NCBI GenBank assembly: GCA_027704905.1
Contig: CM051000.1
Location: forward strand, 14,421,514-14,485,513
Direction: 5' to 3'
Length of the DNA: 64,000 nt
From: Muraenolepis orangiensis
Taxonomy: Eukaryota > Chordata > Actinopteri > Gadiformes > Muraenolepididae
Under the pieces are notes generated by a model. That model saw only the letters and a program-made list of their open reading frames with translations. It was not told the DNA's origin and ran no database searches. Within the stretch, counting starts at the first letter, position 1. Every line of letters begins with the position of its first letter. This document shows positions 23,647 through 38,132 of the stretch, piece by piece. A program made the translations under genes and the position numbers.

Positions 23647-24033
23647 TCATGATCTTACATCTGGCTGAAATCTCAGCAGCCAGGTTTCGGACCACTGATG
23701 TAGCCGGTTGATGTCCTTTTGGAATATACATTGATCTTGTTCTGATGAGATTGCGCTATACACCTTTGTGTCATCAGCAAACAGAAATGATGGGGACAGT
23801 ATGCTATCAGGTAGATTGTTTATGTATAACACAAATAGCAATGGTCCGAGGACTGAGCCCTGTGGGATACCATTCGTCACATTACGCCATGAAGATGCTT
23901 GACCATTGATGATAACTTTCTGTCTTCTTTTGTAAAGGAAGTCTGTTATCCAGGTAAGGAGTTCCCCCCCTATTCCATAATGTTGCAGCTTCGATACTAG
24001 ACGACGATGGGGTACTTTGTCAAATGCTTTCAT
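23647..24033 (-). pseudogene. reverse transcriptase core fragment
   Basis: A 128-codon frame holding RT motifs: MKAFDKVPH (motif A aspartate), NGIPQGSVLGPLLFVLYIN (motif B) and LFADDTKVY (motif C, both catalytic aspartates). It is followed in another frame by the thumb domain at 23567-23145. Part of the decayed LINE at 22895-24660. Confidence 0.85.
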
Positions 24034-24055
24034 AAAGTCTAGGTAGCATACATCT

Positions 24056-24365
24056 ATAATTAGCCCTCAGGCTGCTGAACAAGGGCGTATAGCATATAAC
24101 AATGTATATTTTATTACATTGATTTATATATACATATTGCTCTTTTTCTGTGCCGATATATTGCATTTTATAAATTGCATTTTTACTTTCATATATTCAA
24201 CTTTATACAGTTTTGTACTTTTTTTTACTTTTTTTATTCTATTCTGTTTTTATCTTATCTTATTTTTATAACAGCTGTCTGTCGTCGGGTATTGCACATA
24301 AGATTTTCACTCACTGCTTTATACTTGTGTAAACTGTGAAGTGACAATAAACTTGACTTGACTTG
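24056..24365 (+). mobile_element. L2-A LINE, 5'-truncated 3' end
   Basis: Starts with the last codons of the L2-A ORF (CTGCTGAACAAGGGCGTATAG), continues through the family 3' UTR (GTCGTCGGGTATTGCACATA) and ends in GTGACAATAAACTTGACTTG with the ACTTG tail. It is in the opposite orientation to the jockey-like LINE it interrupts. No clear target-site duplication is visible. Confidence 0.9.
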
Positions 24366-24694
24366 ACCTGTGGGTTCATCGGTGAATACTATGCTGTACA
24401 AGATAACCAGTACTTTATCTTTGTCTTTGTCATCCGTAGCTTTATCATCGACTGTTCCTGTTTAATCTTTTAATAAGTCTGGAATTCCTGTTCTTGACCT
24501 TGTCCTTGATTTGACATATTGCCAGAAGGCTTTTGGATTCCATATTACATTCTTTGCTATTTCCCTCTCCTTTTCTTTCTTGGCTTTTCTTGTCGTAAAT
24601 GTTTTACATCATGTTTTTGTAGCACTCACCGCGGTGCTTCTGCAGGAAGGGTTCCCGGTTTGGCTGGGGGGAGCACACCAGCTTCAGACGCTGT

Positions 24695-24727
24695 GGGGGG
24701 GGGGGGGGGGGGGGGGTAGGAGGAAGA

Positions 24728-24798
<71 letters not shown>
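24695..24798. repeat. G homopolymer (22 nt) then (GA)n
   Basis: A run of 22 G at 24695-24716, a 14-bp spacer, then GA dinucleotides at 24731-24798. All purine on one strand. Confidence 0.97.
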
Positions 24799-24800
<2 letters not shown>

Positions 24801-26129
24801 TGTTTCACTCGGCATACAGATCCTCCATTGACGAAAAGACAAAACGCAAAATGTGGCAGGGGTGGTGAGCTGAAGTAATCTCTCCTTCTTTGCCTGGCAG
24901 GCGTGTGTGCCCATAAACTATTAGTTTTGTGTTACTCTAAATTATATTAATATTTAAATCCCTACGTGCATTTTTTGGTAATGGCCACTAGGGGCCTATT
25001 GATGATTGATTGGCCCAATCAATTGGCTCCCTATTAGACTCCACTCCCCTGTCACTCATTGCCAGAACTTTCCCATTGTTACAACCTGAGCCTCTCTAGC
25101 CGATTCCTCTGTGATTCCCTGTGAAGACCCTTTTTGCAATCTCCTGTGTACTGTTTTTTCCCCCATTGGACTATTTTGCATGTTTGTTTGTTTTGTTGGA
25201 TTTTTTTATTTGGATTTCTACCCTGGATATATTTGTGTTTGTTTGGACTCCAGCCATTTCCCTGCAACACCCCTAGTTGGATTTCCATTTTGCACTCACG
25301 TAAGTCGCTTTACACATTGTATTATTACTTTCGTAATTTACACACACATAGTTGATAGTTGACACCTCATATCAGTTTATTCTTTAGAGCAATATACAAT
25401 AAAGACGCCTACGGGTTGTTGAACTCCTTTTTGCCTTCGACTCTGTACTACCAACGGGGTCCGCCAGCAACAATCCGTGTGTGGCATAACAGGACCTGCC
25501 AGGGTAGGTATAGTCCTCGTACGTCATCCCCTTCCACTGGTACAAGCTCAGAGTATAGTATATTATGTTAAAGTGTAGGAAATTCCATTTGCATATGGCG
25601 ATTAAAAATCTTGAATCTTGAAGAACACACAGGCTCGCCTTGAGACTCTAGCGATGCGGTGGTTTGCCTCCCGGTCGAAAGGTTCAGAGTTTGAACGCCG
25701 GTGCCCACAGTCTAATGCAGGCCTATCTAATTTAGGGACAATATGATGAAGAAGAAGCCAGTTCAATTTCCTCCAATAGGAAAGCACTTTGTCCCACCCC
25801 TACGACCAGTCCTCTCTGTGGTAAAAAGTGTCCCGAGCTAATCGGAACATATCCGATGGGCTCCAATGCTCTTGGAATCAAAACCTCAATCAAAATCCTC
25901 AGTAAATTACCAACGGAAGAAGGTGAAGAAATTCACCTTCATTGTTCATTGTTTAATCCATCTGAAAAATAGCAATATCCAATCACATGATCACTCGTTG
26001 CTAGATTGATTCACAGCTGGGGCTATTTATTTTGATTGTTAATTTGAATAATATGCATCCAATGAATAACAAAGCTAACAGCAGTTAGCGGATTTGTACA
26101 TGTTTGGGGTGAAAAGAATGAGTGGAGTA
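24799..26129. other. non-coding, unassigned
   Basis: No gene. The 25077-25490 stretch begins TGTTACAA, contains CAATAAAG (about 25399) and ends CATAACA, which is LTR-like, but no flanking duplication was found. A short LINE-tail-like AATCTTGAATCTTG lies at 25607-25620. Confidence 0.45.
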
Positions 26130-26605
26130 TGTGTAGTTGGTGGCTGGTTTAAGCAGCCTCACCTAGCCTGAATTGGACTGATTGGCTGATGAGGCTGCAC
26201 ACCTGTGGGTCATTGTTAATCAAGGCTCACAGGTTAAACCAGCCACTACCACACACACTCGAGGAGAGCTCTAGCGTGTACCATCTGCTCTGTTCACTAT
26301 TATTCAAAACTCTGCAATAAACCGGATTCCTCATCACCCTGTGTCCTTGTCTTTGTCGGGGAGGTCCCTGTTCAGACGCCAATTTAGCAGACGATGGTGC
26401 CACCAGCCATTAAACTGGCTACTTGGGGGCTCCTCCCGAGGACACAGGGTGATGAGGAATCCGGTTTATTGCAAGAGTTTAAATCATTGTGAACAGAGCA
26501 GATGGTCCTTGCTCGAGCTCTTCCTCAAGTGTGTGGTGGCTGTTTTAACCCGTGAGCTTTGATTAACAAAGACCCACAGGTGTGCAGCATCACCAGCCAA
26601 TCAGT
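26130..26605. repeat. inverted pair of family K repeats with tRNA-Lys-like motif between
   Basis: The left arm (about 26140-26345) and right arm (about 26435-26600) are reverse complements over most of their length: ACACAGGGTGATGAGGAATC on the right matches GATTCCTCATCACCCTGTGT on the left, and the GCTGCACACCTGTGGG and TTAATCAAGG blocks mirror too. The central spacer contains GGTCCCTGTTCAGACGCC, similar to the 3' end of tRNA-Lys. Each arm also occurs singly elsewhere (20650-20890, 13600-13800). The AATAAACC in the left arm could be a polyadenylation signal. Confidence 0.7.
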
Positions 26606-27345
26606 AAATCAGTAATTACTTCAAATTTATTCTGGCTCCACTTAATTTTCAATTTCCACAATTGTTTACCTCATACAAAAGTAGTTGAATAGCCCTGGTC
26701 TAATGTAACAACCTGTATCTGAAGTTATTCACTAGTGACTATAAAGACATTTGCTAAATTATAATAAATTACAATAATCAATTCAGGCTGTACGACAATC
26801 GCCAAAAATAAATATACACAAAACACACTCGCAAAGTGAATCACCTCTCTCTCTTTGTCCAACTTTAACGGCATCGGGTCAATCTATTTTGTTTTCAGTT
26901 GACATCGCTGAACCCACTCCGCAGATTGTCCCATATAGTTCCCCGCTTAAGATCGCAATGGATCAATCAAGTCAAGTTCTTGACTTGACTTGATTGATGT
27001 GTTTTTTGTTGCATACAAAACAAGACAGTTAAGTTATGTACGCTATGTACTCCAGATCTGCTCCTGATCTTTCTACAATAACGGACACTTCTTTCACCAT
27101 TGTATGTTATATGTCATGTAGGTCTCTCATTAGATCCTGCATGAAATATGCATTCCTTGTTGAAGCATCAGTTTTCTTGTAATAATTATTCCTCTGCCTT
27201 ATGGATAATATGGAATGGAATTCCTTTATCTTCACTTTATTTAATGTAATGCACCTTCAAATACAAATGACTGTAATTGTTGCCTGAAATAGTAGAGTAG
27301 ACTACTAGGGGCTCTCTGACGACCATTCCACAAGTCAACTTTCAG
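26606..27345. other. no gene seen
   Basis: AT-rich sequence. A short palindrome of the L2-A tail type (TCAAGTCAAGTTCTTGACTTGACTTGA) lies at 26967-26994; otherwise nothing was recognised. Confidence 0.5.
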
Positions 27346-27353
27346 CCTACAGC

Positions 27354-27612
27354 CAGGGGCAGACTGGGACAAAAATTCGGCCCTGGCATTTAGTCCCTTG
27401 ACCGGCCCACTTTCAGAAAGGGGATACGGGTGTGATACGGCCCATTCTATATAGTGGGCCGGTGTGATACGGCCCATTCTATATAGTGGGCCGGTGTGAT
27501 CCACCTGCGTTGAATTTCTTTACGTAATTTCTTTTTTCAGCAAATGGCGGCCCAAAAGTGCGTCGGCCCTTCTGGCATTTGCCAGAACTGCCAGATTGCC
27601 AGTCCGCCCCTG
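27354..27612. mobile_element. hAT MITE with 8-bp TSD
   Basis: The termini CAGGGGCAGACTGG and, reversed, CAGGGGCGGACTGG are inverted repeats (13 of 14). A perfect 8-bp TSD, CCTACAGC, lies at 27346-27353 and 27613-27620. The 259-bp element has no coding capacity and contains a 32-bp tandem duplication starting GGTGTGATACGGCCC at about 27428-27491. Confidence 0.92.
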
Positions 27613-27866
27613 CCTACAGCCCTAGTATAAATACATGAACACATGTTTTAAAAGTAAATATGTTGGAGGCACTAGGAAATAGGGTCTGTGCACAGCACTC
27701 AAAATGCCATCAAAAACTGAAAGTTTGTTGAAATGCGTGCAAGGCACTTTGTGACACAAAACAACAAAATGACTGCAAGGACCAATTTCTTACCTTATTT
27801 CCTCCATAGGCAAAAAAAATCAATAAACTTGAAAACTGAAAAACTTAAAAAGCAAACTTTTAAGAG

Positions 27867-29309
<1,443 letters not shown>

Positions 29310-29880
29310 TATGTTTAATTGGCCATTTGCAAGTACAATGGAAGGCTTACTCCCCATTCCCTCCCGTAGTATGAATTTTTAAAACAAAACTATTAAAATA
29401 TTATATACAATAAAAATGAAGATAAGAAATAAAATAATTAAAAAAAATAACAAAATAGTGACGGTTGATATTTACATTTTTGAATCGTGCAAAAATATTT
29501 GAAAGCATTTAAAGTGCCAGTAGTGCAGCAGCATCATAAATACAGTGCAGTACAGTGCAGTAACTGTTATAAGTCCAGAAAGTCCAGCAAAGTATGATAG
29601 TGTAATGTTAATGACAATGTTATGATAGTGGCAGCACTTCAGTAAGCGACCGGACAGTAGGGGGGAGAAGAGATGGTGCCCAGGGTGGTTGCAGTCCTTT
29701 AGGATGGACGTGGCCGTCGGACATTTTCCGACTTCTGGTCCAGATCTTCTTAATGCATGGAAGTGTACACCCGATGATCTTCTCTGCCATCCTCACGACC
29801 CTCTGGATGGATTTTTTTGTCCTGTGCAGTGGTGTTGAGTACAGTGCACCGGTAGAAGAACACCTACGGTAATGCTTTAA
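29310..29880 (-). mobile_element. L2-C LINE, 5'-truncated 3' end
   Basis: The coding remnant at 29650-29880 (GGGGAGAAGAGATGGTGCCC and GGTTGCAGTCCTTTA on the plus strand) and the 3' UTR (AAGTCCAGAAAGTCCAGCAA) match the L2-C copy at 16690-17100. The 3' end is near 29310-29325 (AAGTACAATGGAAGGCTTAC), a sequence also present at 55137. Confidence 0.8.
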
Positions 29881-29968
29881 TTAGAGGTGTAAAAAAAATC
29901 AGAGAACAGACCACATCCTACGCCTTTTGAATCAACTGTCTGGATTCTCTTGTAACTTTTTTCTTTGA

Positions 29969-31500
29969 TTAATTAAAACTAAGCTCCAGCCCTTCTAGTT
30001 GTGGGAGAGGAGCAGCCATCTGAAGATCTGCTCGGCATGTCTTATTCACAGATGTGTGGGCTCCATCAGACAGAAGGACAGATGGGCTGGGCTGTCTCTC
30101 TCTTTTGGTTACAACGGTGTGGTAAAGGACACCCAATACCGCTCTCGCTGCACCTATTGTCCGGTCAATCTCACGCTCCATCTTCCCCTCATTCGAGAAC
30201 AAGACCCCGAGATACTTGAACTCCTTTACTTGGGATAAGGACTCCCTCCCTACTTGGAGTGGACAATCCAGTGGTTTCTTGCTGTGAACCATGGTCCCAG
30301 CCACTTCACACTCTGCTGCAAACCGATCCCGTGAGTGCTGAAGGTCACAGACTGATGACGCAAACAGGACCACATCATCTGCAAACAGCAGCGATTCAAT
30401 CCTGAGACCACCATACTGAAACCCCTCCCTTCCATCACTACGCCTTGAAATCCTGTCCATAAAATCACAAACAGGATGGGTGACAAAGCGTACTGAAACT
30501 GAGAACAGGCCCGACTTACTACCGAGAATCCGGACCCAGCTCTTGCTTTGGGAGTACAGAGATTGGATGGCCCTCAGTAGTGACCCCCGCACCCCATACT
30601 CCCGCAGCACGCCCCACAGGTTTTCCCGGGGGACCCGATCATATGCCTTCTCCAAATCAAATGCTTTTCCTCCGCTACGGCTGAGGCTGCTGTCCTCATG
30701 GCCTGGTGATACCTTGCAACTGAGTCCGGAGTTTCACGGAGTGTCCACCACAAAGTCCAAGGGTTGCCGCCCCTTGAGGCATCAATGACCTTGAGGCCAC
30801 AGCTCTCAACCGCAGCTTCAGCAATATAAGCATTGAACAATGACCACTCTGGTTCAATGTCCCCAGCCTCCATAGAGATGCCAGAAAAATGTGAAGGTTT
30901 CCCGGACAGGGGTTGAAGGTTGTTGAAGGTCTCCCGGACAGGGGGACCCGCACTACACGTCTCCCAGAAGGACTATGGAGCCCCATACAGGATTCCATCC
31001 AGGGTGTCCAAGAAGGCAGGATATTCCAAACTGTGGTTTGACGCATAGGCACAAACAACAGTCAGAGTTTTCTCCCCCACCTTAGGCGTAGGGAGGCGAC
31101 CCTCTAGCGGCACTCAGCCGGGGAATTGTGAGTATCCCCACACCCGCCCGGCACCTCACACCCGAGTAACTCCAGAGAAGGAGTCCAATCCCTATCCATA
31201 AAATTAGTTCCAGAGCCAATGCTGTGCGTAGTGGTAAGCCGCACCAGATCTAACTGGTAGCTCTCCACCTCCCGCACAAGCTCAGGCTCTTTCCCCTCCC
31301 CAGAGAAGTGACATTCCACGTCCCCAAAGCCATTCTCTTTTGGCTGGGTTTGGTCCGTCGAGGCCCCCTGCCTTCACTGCCACCTGACTGGCAGTGCACC
31401 CAACCCAGGCGGTTATTCCCATAGATGGTGGGTAAGCGGGAAGGAGAAGTGGCCATGTTACTTTTTAGGAGCAGTAGGTTTCTGACAACACCCAAACCTC
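29969..31500 (-). mobile_element. third LINE type, endonuclease and RT fragments
   Basis: The minus strand reads, from 5' to 3': GTWNVTSL (31350) and EPELVREVE (31300), the start of an apurinic endonuclease. It continues with degenerate endonuclease/linker (31058-30574, GGNPWTLWWT), then RT at 30655-29969 with MEKAYDRVPRENLWGVLREYG, LFADDVVLFAS, VKEFKYLGVLFSNEGKMEREI and IGAARAVLG. RT motif B is split between frames (VTHPVCDFMDRISRRSDG against MSPILFVILW). The middle of the endonuclease and the region after the RT are missing. This layout is widespread in fish genomes, but I cannot name the clade with confidence. Non-functional. Confidence 0.8.
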
Positions 31501-32022
31501 TCCACCAAGATAAGGTGATGGTTCCCGGAGAGGGAAGATTGAAATGATAGGAATAATCATCACCATTTTCCCAAGGGGATTTGGGGTCATCTTTTAAATG
31601 TTTTTGTTGTTGTGTTTTTGTATTCCAAATATCCCCCCCCTCCTACGCCACCAGTTCCAAAGTGGTTGAAATTGAAACAACATAATTATTCAGCTGTGCT
31701 GAGGCATATATATTCATCTAAACTAAATTATTCTACGTTGTGCATCATATTTGCACTGAGGAATCAGCCTCGACCCCTGGCAAATGATGGAGGTTGTTCA
31801 TGGTAACCAAGTGGACTTTGGCGAGCTTTTAATGAAGATCCTTATCCCCCTGGGATTACAATGCAAAGAGGTAACTATCTACCGAGGTAACATGCAGCAG
31901 GAAGTAAAGAGTAATAGAACATACTAGACCCTAAACAACCCAAGGGAGGATCGCAGCACACGGTGGTAATGGTTATGTGGCGCCATAAGTTATGACTTGA
32001 TCCTGTGGGAAGTCTGTGTGCG

Positions 32023-32069
<47 letters not shown>

Positions 32070-32690
32070 ATAATCCACACAGTATCGCAGTGATGAAGAT
32101 GTTGGCTGCACCAGGCGGACATCTAGAGTGAAACCATGGCAACGCGTGGTGAATAAGTGGGCACCGATTCCTTGCCCTCTCTCATTGAGGGACCTGACCA
32201 CGTGTCTCCATCGCTGGACTACAACACATAGGAACAACAACACGCCGGACCGAACAGGACGAGAGAGGAGAGCACGGGGAAACCGGGGGGAAGACACAGA
32301 TGGGTTGTGAGTGTGTGAGAATTTGTGCCAATCCGTGGGGATGCATGTGAGTGTGTGAAAGCATGTGTGGGGGGAAGGGGGAGATATTCAGTCTCCGTTG
32401 AGCCTAAATTATAGAGCGCGCACATGGCTACATAGCAGAATGAATATCTCATCGTTCTCATTTGTCACATTGACACTCAATAAAACATAAGAGGCATTGT
32501 CTGTGCGGGGGTTTAATTGGTTGGGAGGTGTGTGTGTGTACAAGTGATGTACGGATTCTCACCCAAATCCGCATATTGTAACTGCACCCCTGACCGCTAC
32601 TTGAAGCGCAGCTTGAAAACGTGAGAAAATGACACCCATGTCCGCTTCCTACCTACTATTATAAAATGTTGCCCCCCCTCCCTCCACTTT
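31501..32690. other. non-coding with a GT microsatellite
   Basis: No gene. A GT run lies at 32025-32068. The 32160-32320 stretch has open frames on both strands without recognisable domains. Confidence 0.5.
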
Positions 32691-32699
32691 TATAAATGT

Positions 32700-33215
32700 A
32701 AAAACAAAGCACTCCTAGCAGTTCAGTAAGCGCACTGCTTGTGGATAAAAACTATCCATAAACATGGTTGTCCTTGTACAGATGCTGCACAACCGGCGAC
32801 CGGACTGTAGGGGGGAGAAGAGATGATGCCCACGGTGGTTGCAGTCCTTCATGATGGATATCTTCGACATCTGGTCCTCCAGATCTCCTCAATGCATAAA
32901 AGTGCACACCCGATGATCTTCTCTGCCGTCCTCACGACCCTCTGGATGGCTTTCTTGCCTTTTGCAGTGGTGTTGCCGTATCACACAGTGACGTCACTCG
33001 TCAGACACTCTCTACAGTGCCTCCGTTCACTAGCCACCGTTGGCCTATTCCTCTTTTCCTGAGGCACCACAGGGCATAGAGGCGCTGGTGTGCCTTCTTC
33101 AGCATGACCTCCGTGTTGCGAGTCCATACTAGGTCGTTGGAAATCTGTAGGCCCAGGAAATGGAAGCAGCTGACGACTTCCACCGGTGTCCCGTCCAGGC
33201 TGAAACGAAAGTCAT
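32700..33215 (-). mobile_element. L2-C LINE fragment
   Basis: At 33183-33001 the minus strand encodes VVSCFHFLGLQISNDLVWT, then LKKAHQRLYALWCLRKRG, closely matching the L2-C C-terminal region at 16773-17243. Further 3' coding text follows to about 32700. Both ends are truncated and the normal 3' UTR is absent. Confidence 0.85.
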
Positions 33216-34851
<1,636 letters not shown>

Positions 34852-34854
<3 letters not shown>

Positions 34855-35225
34855 GGAGTAGGGCAGATTAAATTAAAGGATTAAACAAAATAAAGGGCTG
34901 GGGGTGGGGGTAGGCTTAATTGAGCGAGTTCATGAAAGAGAAATTACTTTCAGCATTTCTCTGCTTAAGTAATGACACACGATGAGTCCTAATAGGCTAT
35001 AAATAAAAATGTAATTGTTCTGCCATACATATCGTGTGTATGCAAGCCCCATGTATGTGAGTGTGTGTGTGTGGGTGAGTGTGTGCATGCATCTTTTGAA
35101 TGAGGGTAACCTACAAAATATATAAACTGTTATATATGGCCATAATAAATAACATCAGACTAGACCATTAGAGCTATTAATTAGGCGCCTCACTTTACGT
35201 ACTAATGAATAATTTGTTTGTCTAA

Positions 35226-35228
<3 letters not shown>
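34852..35228. other. no gene seen
   Basis: AT-rich sequence with a short interrupted TG patch at 35055-35085. Confidence 0.55.

Positions 35229-35278
<50 letters not shown>
35229..35278. repeat. (TG)n microsatellite
   Basis: About 25 TG units, followed by TATATATG. Confidence 0.97.
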
Positions 35279-35287
<9 letters not shown>

Positions 35288-35528
35288 GTATTTTTTTTCT
35301 AAATGAAGAAACTAAATACACAAACCAATACAAAAGTGTGATGAATAACACCACGAGACTCGTGCCAAACGCCATAAAAAACATTTCATTTGACTCACTC
35401 GTCTCTTTAAGAAGTTATATCAGGGCCTTATTAGGAGGCTGATTGCCTCTGTACTCACACTCAAAAATGAATGACACTTTTATTGACTCAATCTCCAGCT
35501 CTTATTATCATTTGAGCACCATTGATGA

Positions 35529-35745
35529 CCAATTATTTTTGAAAAAAAATCTAAAATGATTTTGGAAAAAGATATGTAAAATTTATTTTTGAAAAAATAT
35601 CGAAAATTAAATTTAAAAACATATCGAAAATTATTTTTGAAAAAATATCAAACATTTTTGAAAAAAGATCAAAATATTTTTTTTTGAAAAAATATAGAAA
35701 ATTGTTTCAGAAAAAATATAGAAACCTTATTTTTGAAAAAAAATT
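35529..35745. repeat. degenerate AT-rich minisatellite
   Basis: Six to eight diverged copies of a unit resembling TTTTTGAAAAAATATCGAAA, spaced about 25-35 bp apart. Read directly; unit borders are approximate. Confidence 0.8.
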
Positions 35746-36189
35746 CTGAGAGATTAGCGAGAGGCGGCAAACAAGCAGATTTTCTGCAAAATTCACAGAT
35801 GTATGAAGAGGGAGGGGGGTGTGGATCTACAATTCTATGGTGGAATACAAATGATTAGTGTTCCACAAAGTAGCACATCTCGCTGCTTATTGCACTGCAT
35901 AAAAAAATGCTTAGGCGTCTGACAACGACCTCATCTCGCACCCCGAATGCAAATCTCATCAAGGCCACAAAGGCGCCCGGGTGGGTGGAGCGAGCGGCGG
36001 CAGATTTTGGGGCGTCTCCTAACAGATGGGCGACATTTGGATGCTTTGTGGAAGAAGCATTGTGTATTATAGACACACACACACACGCACGCACACACAT
36101 TACAGGGCCATCGGCCGCCCCTGCCGGAGCCAAAGCAGAGGGCTATCTGTCCCCCTAACAGATCTGTGGGAACTCTCCCACTCTTATTT
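35746..36189. other. unique sequence, no gene supported
   Basis: Moderately GC-rich stretch at 35920-36130 with overlapping frames on both strands and no recognisable domain. It could hold a conserved non-coding element; this needs cross-species alignment. Confidence 0.4.
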
Positions 36190-36377
<188 letters not shown>

Positions 36378-37248
36378 AGAGGTCTCATCAATCTCCCTTT
36401 TATTCTCTTTCTTCCCTTTCCACCCCCCTTCTCAAAATGGCCTATTTTATATCTACTCAAGTGTTCTTTCACCGCCTTCCAAGAATTTTCCAGAGTACTT
36501 ACAAATTAATATTACAAATAATAATAATGTATTAAACTGGCAAAAATCCTGCTCGCTTGTGACTGATCCCTGTGTCAGGCAAAAGGAGAAACAGACAATA
36601 TGTACCAGTATTTATATTCTCAGTGCGAGTCACATCAGGCATTGGCCTTAACCACCACAGCTATTGTACAGCGATGCATCAACGTAAACTGCAGACGTTC
36701 CCCTGAGGGCACGGTCCTCCCGTTGTCACTGTTGCTGGAGAGGATCAGCATGTGGCAGACACGTCGGCTCATTGTTTGTGCCTCCTCGGAGCAATTTTTG
36801 TTTAATCTGTATGCATCGGCCCACAGTGGCCGTGTGGATGTGAGCCTATCGGAGGAGAGGGAGCCAGAGTACAGTGATGCCCTTGGTGGCTTGAGTGTGA
36901 GGAGCCTTCTTAATGCGGTTATTGGCTGCTCCCTCCTTCCTTCCTTCCTTCCCTCTGTAGCTGAGGGGGACGCGCATAGGAGGCATGGCGAGGGGAAGAT
37001 CAGTGTCGTTGCCAGCTCATTTCTGATAAAGACAGACCTGCCGGGGAGAGGTATGCGATATTTGCTCGATTGTGACATTGTGAAATGTGGCCAGCGGCGT
37101 CAGGGGGTGGGATTAGTTACAATTTTGATAGATGATATGGGAAATAAACACAGCGACAATCAGGCAACCAAACAATTACAATTGTGCAGGGTTCGGAATA
37201 TTGTCCATACTATAATTCCGTAACTCCAACCTAATATTATTAGGTAAT
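36378..37248. other. unique sequence with a 207-codon open frame of unknown meaning
   Basis: A plus-strand frame at 36600-37223 and a 147-codon minus-strand frame at 36635-37078 overlap. Neither shows a domain, signal peptide or splice context that I recognise. A TTCC tetranucleotide run lies at 36937-36951. I do not call a gene; it may be chance, or a constrained intronic sequence. Confidence 0.35.
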
Positions 37249-37252
37249 TTAA

Positions 37253-38128
37253 GGTAACGCCTTAGATTACAGCCTGCAACGTACCTCGTAATTACTCTGT
37301 GTAATTTATTTTACTTATGTTGTACCAGCTAGTATGTACCAATACTTATCTGTAGGTACTGAGGAACAAGCTGTGAGGTTATGGAACTATTAGGGATCTA
37401 CTAGGTACCTAGTCTATTTTTACAATGTATGTCCGACCACAATTATCTGGATGTTGGATGATGGTCCCAGATAATTTATACTGTAGTTATTATTTAACTA
37501 CAGGGAACCTATTATATTACTACAGGGTAGTCCTGCAGTGTGACCATAAAACTGAGCAAAATGTATCAGGGAAGATGGAGTGATGACTTCTGCATCATGT
37601 CATTGTCATCATCATGTCAAAATTACCTTATTACCAACAACAAAGGTCTAGCAGACAGTGTATTGTCATGTCACAGCGTGCCGGCTGCTGAAGATGGCTG
37701 TCTTAGCCGTCGTTCACCTCACCCGACTTCATACTGCAAGTTGACAATTTTGAAGTCAGTCAAATGTTGAAAATCTTCTCACTGGCAATTGTGTTCCACC
37801 AGCATTACAGCTCCTCAGGGTACAATCGTACTTTTCTTCTCAGCTGAGTGCACAGCCTCTGTTCTTCTCCGGAAATAATGACAAATATAGCTAGATAAAA
37901 CGCAAGGTATGTTCCTCCCATTATTGTGTAGTAGGACATATATACCCTGTAAAAAAAAACAACAGGTACCTAGTAGTTAAAAAATAACTACAGTATAAGT
38001 TCTTTGTAAGGTCCCTAACTATATATCTTACGTACTAGCTGGTACACCGTTAGGACAATAAATGACACCGTAACTCTGGAGTAATAACGCGGTACGTTGC
38101 AGGCTGTAATCTGAAGTGTGACCGGTCA
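37253..38128. mobile_element. DNA element with long inverted repeats between TTAA sites
   Basis: The left end (from 37253) and right end (from 38128, reverse strand) are similar as inverted repeats over about 190 bp, including the shared blocks AGATTACAGCCTGCAACGTA, GTACCAGCTAGTA and ACTAGGTACCT. TTAA lies immediately outside at 37249-37252 and 38129-38132, the target preference of piggyBac and Kolobok elements. The core contains echoes of the subterminal TTATACTGTAGTTATT unit (37478, 37988). No transposase is encoded, so it is non-autonomous. The outermost few bases of the two ends do not match well, so the true termini are uncertain. Confidence 0.6.
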
Positions 38129-38132
38129 TTAA

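Larger units (their letters stand above)
22895..24660 (-). mobile_element. jockey/CR1-like LINE, decayed and split
   Basis: The minus strand encodes fragments of a non-LTR element distinct from L2. At 24650-24480 there is the pre-RT region (ESK..LA, SRK.. with KDK). At 24033-23647 is RT (MKAFDKVPHRRLVSKL, GIPQGSVLGPLLF, FADDTKVYS). At 23567-23145 is the thumb and C-terminal region (ALERVQRRATKQVAGFQRLPYHERL). At 23191-22895 is the C-terminal tail (NRVVYNWNALPEQVV). That C-terminal pattern is common in jockey-superfamily elements. An L2-A 3' end (24056-24365, opposite strand) sits where the RT N-terminal part should be. The clade assignment is tentative. Confidence 0.75.

Noticed and set aside
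25077..25490. Solo LTR (starts TGTTACAA, contains CAATAAAG, ends CATAACA)
   Set aside because: No target-site duplication and no matching copy in the window; left as unassigned.
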